From SXOA01 sp046153945 (GTDB lineage Bacteria > Planctomycetota > Planctomycetia > Pirellulales > Pirellulaceae): a stretch of 64,000 nucleotides of DNA. Shown one piece after another: positions 35,201 through 42,858 of the stretch. A model generated the notes under the pieces. The model did no database searches. It was given only the letters and a program-made list of their open reading frames with translations, and was not told where the DNA came from. Position 1 is the first letter of the stretch; each line of letters opens with the position of its first letter. The position numbers and the translations under genes are program-made. The stretch lies in NCBI GenBank assembly GCA_046153945.1, contig JBJXFF010000084.1, positions 1 through 64,000 of the forward strand. The letters are read 5' to 3'.

Positions 35201-35921
35201 CGAAGCGGAGATCGAAGCCCTCCGCCGCAAGATCAACCAGATTGGCGCGGTCAATCTCGACGCCCTCGGCGAGCTCGATGAGCTGGAGAGCCGCTTCAAC
35301 ACCCTCTCCGCCCAGCACAAAGACCTCACCGACGCCAAGCAGGCCCTCGAACGGATCATCCAGAAAATCAACGCTGACAGCCGGCGGCTGTTCGTGGAGA
35401 CGCTGGAAGCGATCCGGGCGAACTTTCAAATTCTCTACCGCAAAGCCTTCGGCGGCGGCAAGGCGGACATCGTGCTGGAGGAAGGGGTCGACGTCCTCGA
35501 CGCCGGCGTGGAGATCATCGCCACCCCCCCCGGCAAGCCGTCGTTCAACAACTCGCTTCTCTCCGGCGGCGAAAAGGCCCTCACCGCCGTCGCCCTGCTC
35601 CTGGCCATCTTCCAGTTCCGCCCGAGCCCGTTCTGCGTGCTGGACGAAGTCGACGCCCCCTTCGACGAAGCCAACATCGGCCGCTTCGTCGACGTCCTCA
35701 AGGAGTTCCTCGGCTGGACGAAATTCGTCATCGTCACGCACAGCAAAAAAACGATGACCGCCGCCACCACCCTCTACGGCGTCACCATGCAGGAAAGCGG
35801 CGTCAGCAAACGGGTCAGCGTCCGCTTCGACGACGTCACCGACGACGGACACATCAAGCGCGAAGCCCTCGACCGGGCCGGGAACGAAGCGGAACCCGAG
35901 CAGCAGCGGGGCGTGGCTTAG
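32253..35921 (+). CDS. smc: Chromosome partition protein SMC
   Basis: 1222 aa, expected size. N-terminal ATPase half: Walker A GPNGSGKS (30-37) and QSVKSLRGKEMSDCIF. A long coiled coil rich in Glu/Gln/Ala is interrupted by a hinge at about residues 500-680 (LEGLGVGVKEIV, GRVTFIGTQ). The C-terminal half has the ABC signature LLSGGEKALT near residue 1104 and Walker B VLDEVDAPFDE. With kleisin and ScpB it forms a ring that organises the chromosome; scpB lies 18 kb away in this window. A hairpin follows the stop. Confidence 0.97.
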   Translation: MLKALELFGFKSFADKTRFEFPAGITVVVGPNGSGKSNIVDGIKWVLGEQSVKSLRGKEMSDCIFKGSGNAGRKPMNAAEATVVFDNADGRLPIDAPEVHVTRRVYRSGEAEYLINRQPARLKDIKDMFRGTGVGTDAYSIIEQGKVEKLLQASAKDRRAIFEEAAGISRFKAKKVEAQRRLERVDQNMLRLRDIVDEVEGRLKSVRNQASKARRYREYSERLQELRTQVALSDWRKLTAKISGYEQELAQFAEQHASAAAQAESLEARLLELETAIVACGEDIRSSENRSARIREGITQREAIVIQQRGRAKELEEEASLHRRNVAAMSDRAGDVKQRLAQTLGEMSAARDVHNEIETRLSQQETHAAQLSQQHDQLRKQGEVRRQQLVSRLQSAAVLQNQIEAFQKQLLAQETAAAAHQQQLGTLSIARETIATELLACRERETSLAAQTTARQGDLETARKELAKARAVQANSQQKLADLQNRHHRTSERISILQELEQSLEGLGVGVKEIVARAKAGGNGALSLVRGVLADLLTVHVDYAPALDIAFGEASQLVVVTGGLAEVQQVAAGAGELPGRVTFIGTQRSAVPPRQLAPEGFAIQEGVIGRAADLADAPPEVQPLVERFLGNTWLVKTLADAARLRSELPEAGGLRLVALTGELLDEHGALTVGPRASATSLISRRSELRSCLSQLETLTEQIAVGQEAAAQLKQQIVEQEASLQQTQSSAQELAKSLADARLQTRTQEERQQQTAQQEQSTQAALAEVNSRHAALANGITRGKADLLSAQTSATALGSELAEEEAELARLDDQRKEALQQATTAKIERAKSEQRLEGLRARLTQFEDDQRERENALQQVADQLTQCQQRRETCDYAVLAASSELAELYLHKEAFARELADHFQTREATTAQRNEQAESAAALRKSIRKLEEKQHQLELAAGQVRHERQTLVDRLKEDYSIDLEAMTAAATETTAEEEQARTEVEAEIEALRRKINQIGAVNLDALGELDELESRFNTLSAQHKDLTDAKQALERIIQKINADSRRLFVETLEAIRANFQILYRKAFGGGKADIVLEEGVDVLDAGVEIIATPPGKPSFNNSLLSGGEKALTAVALLLAIFQFRPSPFCVLDEVDAPFDEANIGRFVDVLKEFLGWTKFVIVTHSKKTMTAATTLYGVTMQESGVSKRVSVRFDDVTDDGHIKREALDRAGNEAEPEQQRGVA

Positions 35922-35927
35922 TGTCGC

Positions 35928-35944
35928 CTTTCGCTCCGCGAAAG
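35928..35944 (+). terminator. Hairpin after smc, possible terminator
   Basis: CTTTCGC, loop TCC, GCGAAAG, seven bases after the smc stop, followed by AGCGTCTTCTTG, which is T-rich but not a clean T-run. The TCC loop links it to the palindromes at 6999-7046 and 60870-60892, so it may be a repeat. Confidence 0.4.
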
Positions 35945-36156
35945 TAGCGTCTTCTTGTTCCCAGGGTCTCCCTTGGAAAACACTCCCTCACCGCTCACCC
36001 CTCATCCAGCGGGGTGCTTCTGATACCGGTTTTGCACTCGCTCAAGTGATACTTTTCGTGGTCGCAACTCCATGCTTATCAACATGTTAGAGTAGTCAAT
36101 TCCTGCATCAGAGCCTCGTATTCTGATACCGCGCCATCCCCAAGCCAACGCCCCCA

Positions 36157-36264
36157 TGATTCATTGATTCACGCACGCCGTTTCTCGATTTCACTCTCCG
36201 CAACATCCTTAATTGCAGCACGTTGCGGCGATTCATCGCCTGAATCAAGCGAAAACTTGATTCA
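36157..36264. promoter_or_regulatory. RTGAATCA octamer cluster C
   Basis: TGATTCA/TGAATCA at 36157-36163, 36165-36171, 36241-36247 and 36258-36264, plus a one-base variant at 36229-36235. The last two form a perfect inverted repeat, TGAATCAAG and its complement, with a CGAAAA loop (36241-36264). No gene starts clearly beside it. Confidence 0.4.
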
Positions 36265-36529
36265 CCAGCGTAAGCCGGCCGGTCACATGGGGCCGGCGAA
36301 AACGGTTCACCCCCCCGCCGCTCGCCAGAAATCAAAACAACCAGATTGTCAAACATCTCCGGGGCCAGCTCCCGCGCCAGGGCAAAAATGCCCCCGCGCG
36401 AGACCCTCCGCCCGGATATTCCATTCGTACGCACTTTCTATTGTCACAGTCAATACGTTCTCATCAAGATTTTGCAAGATTTTTTTGAGCACTCTCAGGT
36501 TCACTCGGGACGAGCAGAGCCCATGAACG

Positions 36530-36558
36530 AAAAAGGGGCGCCCTGGGTTTATCCCAGG
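36530..36558 (-). terminator. Hairpin plus T-run after the DUF3800-like pair
   Basis: On the minus strand, 20 bases after the stop at 36579, the sequence reads CCTGGG, loop ATAAA, CCCAGG, then seven bases and TTTTT. This fits a weak intrinsic terminator for the two-gene unit. Confidence 0.5.
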
Positions 36559-36578
36559 TTGGACGCCGGGGCCGCTGG

Positions 36579-37568
36579 CTATCCCGCTGGCTCAAGCCTA
36601 TGAAGCTGAATTCGCTTGACCCGAATGTTCGTAGATTCACCTTCCCTGTCGAGTAACAGCACAACTCGCTTGAGTCTACGAACGAGCGACAGCCAGACGC
36701 CGAGGGATGCGGCCTTCGCACTCAGCGTGGACGGCGCCGGGATGACCAGTTTTGAGTTCGGAACAGTTCCCGCGTCTTCGTGGCGGTTGACTAATTCAGT
36801 TACGGCGCCGGCTGCCAAATCTGCAATGGCACATAAATCCTCTATTTGCAGAGAACCATTATCGCAGTCTTTCGACGTGCCACATCTGAAGTGCCCAAGC
36901 CCGTGAGAGACGTACTGTCCCATAACCCGAGTGGAGATGTCAACGAGCATACGCACTCGATCATGATTAGCGGCGATGTCATCGGCATCAGTAAACCAAT
37001 AGACATTCTGCTTGGGCGACGAAAGACCAGAAATCAGCAAACTCATGAAGTGTACTACTCGCATCAGTCTCTCGAACACATGCGAACCGTACACTTCGTA
37101 TTTCGCTAGATTAGTGAAGTCAAATCGTGGGCTCTTGCCGAAAAGACTACCGATCCGTTTATCCACGAGGAAGATCGCCAGGAGCCCATTCAAATGATCC
37201 GCAGCTTCCAAAAATTTTGGAAGCGCTCTTTGCTTTACCCCGTCCCCAAGCGCTTTGAATGACATTCGACGCAGTTGGACGTCGCCTGCTCGGATTTGCA
37301 GACGGCGCGCCTCCCAATCGTTCCATGATGCTGAGCCGCTGATGAGAAACGTGTAGGCCTCGAAGTCACTTCCTTTGTGCTGACCGCTGTAGTCTGATGC
37401 ACAGATTAACGTAGATGATGACTCTAGATCGGGGATCAATGAGGACTCTGCTGCTATGACGCCATCAACGACGTTCATCAGTCCGAAATCCATAGATGGA
37501 AGTGTTCGCCACATTGGAATAACCAGCTTATCGCGTTGGATCTTGCGGTGACTATTTCGTCGCGTCAT
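36579..37568 (-). CDS. Unknown protein, possibly RNase H-fold (DUF3800-like), gene 2 of pair
   Basis: 329 aa from ATG at 37568. Its ATG overlaps the stop of the upstream gene as ATGA. Not assigned to a named family. The pattern LICASDYSGQHK followed by a hydrophobic YTFLISG strand, then RRMSFKAL, LLAIFLVDK, YWFTDADDIAANHDR and EDLCAIADLAAGA places acidic residues at strand ends much as in DUF3800 proteins, which have an RNase H-like fold. A nuclease-like role is therefore possible, not shown. Base use is less GC-rich than in smc. A terminator-like hairpin follows. Confidence 0.6.
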   Translation of the reverse strand: MTRRNSHRKIQRDKLVIPMWRTLPSMDFGLMNVVDGVIAAESSLIPDLESSSTLICASDYSGQHKGSDFEAYTFLISGSASWNDWEARRLQIRAGDVQLRRMSFKALGDGVKQRALPKFLEAADHLNGLLAIFLVDKRIGSLFGKSPRFDFTNLAKYEVYGSHVFERLMRVVHFMSLLISGLSSPKQNVYWFTDADDIAANHDRVRMLVDISTRVMGQYVSHGLGHFRCGTSKDCDNGSLQIEDLCAIADLAAGAVTELVNRHEDAGTVPNSKLVIPAPSTLSAKAASLGVWLSLVRRLKRVVLLLDREGESTNIRVKRIQLHRLEPAG

Positions 37569-38512
37569 GCACACGAGAACGAGTAGGTCGATAATAACGA
37601 CGGATTGTTACATCCGACATCGTCGCGGCCCTCGTTACTTTTCGCGACCACCAGTTCGGACCGAAGCTGTTTTGCAAGATTGAAGTCTTCGGTTACTTCA
37701 AGTAAAAGATCGTATTTTTCAAAATCATCTTTGTCTTCCTCAATGTTCATTTCGCATCGCAGTGCCGCATAGGTCAAATGTGAAAACATATCGGCCGCCT
37801 GCAAACCAAAAGACTTCTCAGAAAAGTCGAAATTGAAGCTTGCAATCTTGGGAGAATTACCTTTAGTCAACTTGTCAAGCAGTGTGTTCGCAAAACTCGT
37901 GAGGTTCTTGCCGAGCGGTCGAAAGATCGGAACGATGATGTCAGGATGAGTAACGACGAGCACCTTATTCGTTTCCTGTGCATACCGATGCTTGTTATCA
38001 AACGTCATCACGAATTCATTCGCAAACCGCACTGAGGCGAGTTTCGGCAAATGGGCATTGAGCCAAAGCACTTGCCGCGTGAACTCACCGGCAAGTTGCT
38101 CCTGGCCGGCGATGCCGAGGTTCGACAAACCGCCCACGACCTGTTGCTTCACCCAGGTAAAGTTTGCGTCAGAATACGGGCCGAATCCATCGACGGCAAC
38201 GATTGGGGACAACGGATACTGGGCGCTAACTGCCGAAGTCGCACCGACGAACGCCTCTAAAAACTGACGGTAGACCTCTTTGTTGCCTTTCTTGATGTTC
38301 TTCGCCTTGAACTCAGCGGCGTCCTTGCCCAAATTCTTCAGTAAGTCCCGGCAGCGGGGCACAAGCTGGTCATCATAGATGTTTTGCGGTACTGGAATCG
38401 CGGACTGAATGAATCCGGACTTATTGAGCAGGTAAGTCTCGTCGACAAATGTCAAAACATGTGGCAATTGCTCAATGGGGACAAGGATCCCGTTTTTCAT
38501 GACGAAGGACAT
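37565..38512 (-). CDS. DUF3800-like protein, gene 1 of pair
   Basis: 315 aa from ATG at 38512, chosen because GAGGTG lies 6 bp upstream. Key residues fit the DUF3800 pattern: Asp24-Glu25 at the end of the first strand (LTFVDETY), Glu67-x-Lys69 (AEFKAK), SPIVAVDGF, VMTFDNKHRY, and the closing helix GLQAADMFSHLTY with the last acidic residue. DUF3800 proteins are predicted RNase H-fold enzymes often found in mobile or defence contexts. Part of the gene is strikingly AT-rich: 37681-37740 has 19 G or C in 60 bases, against clearly GC-rich neighbours. This suggests recent transfer. The target is unknown. Confidence 0.65.
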   Translation of the reverse strand: MSFVMKNGILVPIEQLPHVLTFVDETYLLNKSGFIQSAIPVPQNIYDDQLVPRCRDLLKNLGKDAAEFKAKNIKKGNKEVYRQFLEAFVGATSAVSAQYPLSPIVAVDGFGPYSDANFTWVKQQVVGGLSNLGIAGQEQLAGEFTRQVLWLNAHLPKLASVRFANEFVMTFDNKHRYAQETNKVLVVTHPDIIVPIFRPLGKNLTSFANTLLDKLTKGNSPKIASFNFDFSEKSFGLQAADMFSHLTYAALRCEMNIEEDKDDFEKYDLLLEVTEDFNLAKQLRSELVVAKSNEGRDDVGCNNPSLLSTYSFSCA

Positions 38513-38785
38513 TATGACACCTCGGAACGCCAAGAGACTTAAGTAAAGTGACCCCGATGGAGCGAATTGGTTCGCCCAAAGGACAAATCCACGAGATAAT
38601 AGCCCTGCAAGGCACTCTTCTAGAACGGCGGCGTCAGCCGGCTCGTCAAGCTTCTGTTCCGACTCTGAAGCTTTTAGGCATCTTACCGACTTTGCTGCGA
38701 GCCTGGAATTCTTGATGCAGCCGGACGCAAAGGGAGCTCTTTTTGTGTGGAACGCCCGCTGGCGGCAAAGACTCCCGAACTCAGG

Positions 38786-39676
38786 CTACTTGCTAACTGG
38801 AATCCGCAATCCGCTCTCAAACCTTGCCACGCACTTGGACCACAGCCTCTTGTGCCGCCCGTCGTCACCCGTCAACCTCAGCCCGTCGTAAGGTCCAGGG
38901 TGATGTTGGACCTCTTGCCCTTGGGCGAGCGGATAAATCCACACTGCCGGGTCTCCTTCGACGCAGAGTGCAAAATAGTCGTCCACTTGCTCGATTCCGA
39001 GGTCGGCCAGTTCGGCGAATCCGTAGTCGCCGGTCGGAGGGAACTCGGGGTGCTGGAATCCACACAGCAGGAATACGTCGCCGAAGCACGGCTTCACGTC
39101 GGCGAACATGAGATCGACTTGCAGCGGCGTCGCTCGCTTCTTCGCGAGCTTTCCGTGACGGGCGACCTTCTGGTCGCCGCCTTTCCCAAAGCTGGCAAGC
39201 ATCCTTTCATCCAGGATCGCCTTGTCGCTGTTCCTGGCTGAGGCAAACTGCGCCGCCGTCAAACCTTGGACGCCTCGCAGGTCAGTGCCGTTCAAATTGG
39301 CCCCGGTCAGGTCTACCCCATCGAGGCGGGCTTTTACCAGTTTGGTGCGGCTGAGATTGGCACCTGTGAGGTTCGCGCCGGTCAAAATTGCCCCCGTCCA
39401 GTCGGCCGCGGTTAGGTCGGCACCTGCCAGATTGGCCTCTCGAAAGTCGCTTGTAGTGATTCTGGTCTTGCTGCAATTGGACTCGCGCAGATCGCACCCA
39501 CGAAAATATCCCCCCGAAAGGTCGGCGCGCCGCAGGTCCGCGCCACGCAGAATAGCGCCAGCGATGCGAATCGACGAGAACCGAATCCCCGACAGGTCAC
39601 AGCCGCTCAGATCGGCGGCAGGATCCTTCGCCTGCACCGCATCCCGCAGTCGTCGCTCATGTTCAGGATTAGCCAT
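38786..39676 (-). CDS. Pentapeptide-repeat protein with unassigned C-terminal domain
   Basis: 296 aa from ATG at 39676 (MANPEHERRL); upstream codons in the same frame only mirror the DUF1801 gene. Residues 21-145 are A(D/N)LxG-type pentapeptide repeats (GADLRRADLSG, GANLTGANLSR), which form a right-handed quadrilateral helix. Residues about 185-296 are a separate globular part (FGDVFLLCGF, DDYFALCVEGDPAVWIYPL) that I cannot name. It follows the KOW/DUF1801 gene by 2 bp and ends the alkD operon. Whether it mimics DNA, as some pentapeptide proteins do, cannot be said. Confidence 0.82.
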   Translation of the reverse strand: MANPEHERRLRDAVQAKDPAADLSGCDLSGIRFSSIRIAGAILRGADLRRADLSGGYFRGCDLRESNCSKTRITTSDFREANLAGADLTAADWTGAILTGANLTGANLSRTKLVKARLDGVDLTGANLNGTDLRGVQGLTAAQFASARNSDKAILDERMLASFGKGGDQKVARHGKLAKKRATPLQVDLMFADVKPCFGDVFLLCGFQHPEFPPTGDYGFAELADLGIEQVDDYFALCVEGDPAVWIYPLAQGQEVQHHPGPYDGLRLTGDDGRHKRLWSKCVARFESGLRIPVSK

Positions 39677-39678
39677 GA

Positions 39679-40662
39679 CTATGGAACCCAGCCGGGCATT
39701 GCGGCGGCTTGCTTCATCCAGGTTGCCAGTTGCGCGTCGTCGAGCTTGTCCCCTTCGTGGATATCGAGCCAGCGGGCGTCCTTGCCCGTCCCTCCGGGCG
39801 GGACCGGTTTCAGTGACGTGCCGGCGAAGAAGGTTACCTTGACGTAGCGGGTGAAGACGTGGAACGACAGGAACCAGCCCTGGCCTTCGATGCCATAAAA
39901 TGGAGAGTTCCACTTCACGGCTTTGCGCACGCTCGGTGCATTCCGCACGATGAGGGCGTCGACGCGCTTTCCAATATCGCGCTTCCAGCCCACCGGAATC
40001 GCGGCGAGATAGGCCTGCACCGGGGCATCGCCGTCCCCCTTGGCGATTTGCGGATTGCCGCCGGAAAGGAGCTTCACCGGCTTCGCCCCTTTCGCATTTG
40101 GCTTGGCCTTCTTCGCAGGGGGGCCATTCTGGGCCACCGCGGCTTTCACGAGCGCCTGGAACGCCGCCGCGTTGACCTTCTCCCCTTCGTGGATGTCGAT
40201 TGCCCTGCGCGTGTTCCCTTCCAGGCTGGAATTGAAGAGACGGCCTGGGTCGGGGATGCTGGCCCCCTTGGCGAACGTGAGCTTCAGGACCTGCTTGTAC
40301 GTCTCGCCGGTGCAGACGATTCCGTGATGCGACCAGACCGGAACCCCCACCATTCCATTGGACGGCTTCTTCCACTTCTGCTCCTCGATCATCTCAGGAT
40401 CGGCTCCCAGGATCAGTCCCCGCATCCGGGCCAGGGTCTTCTCGCGCCAATCCCCAGGCGCGGGCTGGCCTTCCGCTTTCGTCACGACATTCTTCGCCAG
40501 CGTTTTGAATCGCTCTCCGCTAGCCTGGACCACCGTGATGGTCACATGGCCGGTCTTGCTGGTGTTGATGTCCCTGACAATGCCGGATTTGCCGGCATGC
40601 ACGCCCCCCGTGACCTGGCAGGAAGCGCCATCCTTAAGTTTTGCGGGCGGTCTAGCTTTCAT
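39679..40662 (-). CDS. KOW plus tandem DUF1801 protein
   Basis: 327 aa from ATG at 40662. Residues about 8-60 are KOW-like (DGASCQVTGGVHAGKSGIVR), as found in ribosomal and transcription factors. Residues 71-178 and 213-325 are two DUF1801 (YdhG/YjbR-like) domains; the equivalent ends IDIHEGEKV and LDIHEGDKL show they are duplicates, joined by a Lys/Ala/Pro linker. DUF1801 proteins have unknown function. It lies 31 bp after the esterase gene. Fusion of KOW to two DUF1801 copies is unusual. Confidence 0.82.
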   Translation of the reverse strand: MKARPPAKLKDGASCQVTGGVHAGKSGIVRDINTSKTGHVTITVVQASGERFKTLAKNVVTKAEGQPAPGDWREKTLARMRGLILGADPEMIEEQKWKKPSNGMVGVPVWSHHGIVCTGETYKQVLKLTFAKGASIPDPGRLFNSSLEGNTRRAIDIHEGEKVNAAAFQALVKAAVAQNGPPAKKAKPNAKGAKPVKLLSGGNPQIAKGDGDAPVQAYLAAIPVGWKRDIGKRVDALIVRNAPSVRKAVKWNSPFYGIEGQGWFLSFHVFTRYVKVTFFAGTSLKPVPPGGTGKDARWLDIHEGDKLDDAQLATWMKQAAAMPGWVP

Positions 40663-40693
40663 TTCAATTGCTCGATTGCGTTTTGATTGTGTA

Positions 40694-41977
40694 TTACCGG
40701 AACAGCAACTGCGAAAAGTGATACAGGTCGCTCTTCCATACCTTGAAGTCGTGCCGGCCGCCGGGGATGACGTTGTAGAGGTGGGGGACCTTCTTCTCGT
40801 CGAGCATCTTGTGGACCCCCTCGCTGATGCGGAACAGCCCATCCTTGTCACCGCAGGCGACGTACAAGAGCCGCAGCTTTTTGGCCGCTTCCGCGTGGTC
40901 CTTGATGAGGTCGGCGGGCCGCTTGGTGTTCGGGGCGGACGAGAATCCCCCCACCCAGGCGAACGTATCGAGATTCCCCAGCCCAAAGTTGAGCGACTGC
41001 CCGCCCCCCATCGACAGCCCGGCCAGGGCGCGCGACTCGCGGTCGGCCTTGACCGAGTAGGTCTTCTCAATGAACGGGATCAGGTCCGTGAGCAAGTCAT
41101 TCTCGAACGTGGCGAACGCGGGGGACTGCTTGGGTATCGGGTCCCGCGCCGTCACGTCTTTGGAGGCCCGGCCGTTGGGCATGACGACGATCATCGGCAC
41201 CGCCTTCTTGTCGGCGTACAGGTTGTCGAGGATCACGTCGGGCACTCCACCCCGCCCCCACTCGTTCTCGTCCCCGCCGATGCCGTGAAGGAGGTACAGG
41301 ACCGGGTACTTCTGGTCCGTGGTGTATCCCGGCGGAGTGTAGATCCGCGCCTTCCGCTTCACCCCGACCGTCGTCGAGTCGTACTCCACCGTCTCCACCT
41401 TGCCGCGGCTGATTTCGTCGCGGCGGGTGTCGTAGCCTGCCGGGGGCGAGGGGAATTTTTCCGCCTTGTCGTCCTGCGTCTCGGCTCCCGGCTGCGAAAC
41501 GCTAGTCGTCGTAGGAGTTGCCTGAGCCGCAATGAACTTTTCGATTTCAGCCTTGAACTGTTTCAGCGTGTATTCCTTGGGAAATTCCAGACCGTCGCCG
41601 GTTTCCGCGTAAATCAGCTTCCCCTCTCGCACTGGGAAGGACGTTGACGGCCCATCGTACAGGCGCTTCTTCGGATCACCGGTGAAGAAAAACACTATTT
41701 TTTGTTTAGCGAGTGGCTTTCGTCCGCCGAGTCCTGCCGGAAGATAGTTCGCGTGCGGCGCACGCTCCCGCAGCAGCTCGTTGAAGTCTTTCAGGTCATA
41801 TTTTCCTTTCCACGTTTCGACGACTTTGAACAGTGGTTGATCGTTTTTAAGTTCGGTCTCACACAAGACGATCAGGGTGCAGTGGTCGACATATTTGTCC
41901 AGCGTCGGCCACGACTCGGCATGGGCTGCTTGAGCAATGACCAACAGCGTGCATGACATAATAAGAATTGTCTTCAT
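40694..41977 (-). CDS. Secreted Fes/XynZ-type esterase
   Basis: 427 aa from ATG at 41977, preceded by AGGGGAAA. Signal peptide ends near AAHAES. Residues 25-150 are an unassigned N-terminal domain (KYVDHCTLIVLCETELK; KIVFFFTGDPKKR). From about 190 the putative-esterase domain follows: YTPPGYTTDQKYPVLYLLHG, oxyanion region, nucleophile elbow GLSMGG with Ser322, and PGGRHDFKVW with the catalytic His. Such enzymes release ferulate or acetate from polysaccharides or act on siderophore esters. It follows alkD by 14 bp. Confidence 0.87.
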   Translation of the reverse strand: MKTILIMSCTLLVIAQAAHAESWPTLDKYVDHCTLIVLCETELKNDQPLFKVVETWKGKYDLKDFNELLRERAPHANYLPAGLGGRKPLAKQKIVFFFTGDPKKRLYDGPSTSFPVREGKLIYAETGDGLEFPKEYTLKQFKAEIEKFIAAQATPTTTSVSQPGAETQDDKAEKFPSPPAGYDTRRDEISRGKVETVEYDSTTVGVKRKARIYTPPGYTTDQKYPVLYLLHGIGGDENEWGRGGVPDVILDNLYADKKAVPMIVVMPNGRASKDVTARDPIPKQSPAFATFENDLLTDLIPFIEKTYSVKADRESRALAGLSMGGGQSLNFGLGNLDTFAWVGGFSSAPNTKRPADLIKDHAEAAKKLRLLYVACGDKDGLFRISEGVHKMLDEKKVPHLYNVIPGGRHDFKVWKSDLYHFSQLLFR

Positions 41978-41991
41978 AATTTTCCCCTCGC

Positions 41992-42696
41992 TCAACATTT
42001 CGGGCTCTTGCGCTTCTTCCCGATCTCGCTCCGGGCCTGGAATTTCTTGATCTGATCGGGCGCGAACGGAATTTTGCAGGCCCCGACCAGCTCGACATCG
42101 ACCTTGCCGATGCCTTTGGCAGTATCGACCGCGAGCTTGTGGAGCGGCTTGACGTAGCAGGCGACGGCGATGACGAAACTATTCATCACGTATTTGACGC
42201 GATTGGGCTGCTGGTGGATCGTCTTTGCCACCTGCGCGAGGAGCCCCTTGATCTCGGCCAGGTCGAGGTCGGCGTCTTCCTTGATGGCGACCAGGCTGCT
42301 GTAAGTCTGCCAGCCGGCCGAGGCGTGGCTGTCGTTCTTGGACTTCATCCATTTCAGGGCCAGTTCCCGGCCATGCGGGCTGCTGGACGCGACCCACGGG
42401 ATCGTCCATTCGGCGACCATTCCCCAGGTGGCGTTGTCGAGCCACTTTTGCAGATCCTTCTTGGTCATCTTCGCATCGTCCGCGATCAGTCCGGCGAGAT
42501 ACATCGCGTCGGCGATGCCCGTGTCGTAGAGATCCAGGGCAAGCTGGTAATCCATCTTGACCCGCTTCTGGATCTTCTTCATGTCCTCGACCTTGACCCC
42601 CAGGCACGGCTCCTGGGCACCATGGTTCATCCAGGTTTTCTTGGTTTGTGCGGTCGCATATTTCTTAAGCTCGGCGACGATCTCTTTGGCGGTCAT
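41992..42696 (-). CDS. AlkD-like DNA alkylation repair protein
   Basis: 234 aa from ATG at 42696, preceded by GGGAGAAAA; an ATG 24 bp upstream is possible. All-helical HEAT-like pattern typical of the AlkD/DUF4287-like alkylation repair family: MTAKEIVAELKKYATAQTKKTW, GVKVEDMKKIQKRVKMDYQLALDLY, DNATWGMVAEWTIPWVA and KTIHQQPNRVKYVMNSFVIAVACYV. AlkD is a DNA glycosylase for alkylated bases; whether this divergent member keeps that activity is uncertain. First gene of a four-gene minus-strand operon. Confidence 0.8.
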   Translation of the reverse strand: MTAKEIVAELKKYATAQTKKTWMNHGAQEPCLGVKVEDMKKIQKRVKMDYQLALDLYDTGIADAMYLAGLIADDAKMTKKDLQKWLDNATWGMVAEWTIPWVASSSPHGRELALKWMKSKNDSHASAGWQTYSSLVAIKEDADLDLAEIKGLLAQVAKTIHQQPNRVKYVMNSFVIAVACYVKPLHKLAVDTAKGIGKVDVELVGACKIPFAPDQIKKFQARSEIGKKRKSPKC

Positions 42697-42858
42697 TGAC
42701 TTTTCTCCCTCAAGGTGCATGGAACGCCCTGGTAACGCGCAAGCGCAGAGTCGATATTACCACACGTTCGAAGGCAGGGTGACCGCAAAGGAGTTTTCCG
42801 AAGGCTAGGTAATGGCATTGTGTTGCGATAGACTGGCACTCAGGAGGCGTTGCTGCTC

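Larger units (their letters stand above)
35922..36578. other. 657-bp gene-less stretch between smc and the DUF3800-like pair
   Basis: It contains a TCC-loop hairpin right after smc, the RTGAATCA cluster C, a GGCGA/TCGCC hairpin (36227-36240) and a terminator-like hairpin for the minus-strand pair. A minus-strand open frame at 36108-36434 (108 codons) has no recognisable family, and its MNH and MNR codons are the octamers themselves. I see no supported gene. Confidence 0.6.

Noticed and set aside
36108..36434. A 108-codon minus-strand frame in the smc downstream region.
   Set aside because: Low-quality composition; MNH and MNR codons are the octamers; no start signal.
39677..40375. Extension of the pentapeptide protein to 529 aa.
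   Set aside because: The added part is the DUF1801 gene read in the wrong frame; ATG at 39676 starts the family-like sequence.
40663..41070. Extension of the DUF1801 protein to 463 aa.
   Set aside because: The extra 136 residues are the shadow of the esterase gene.
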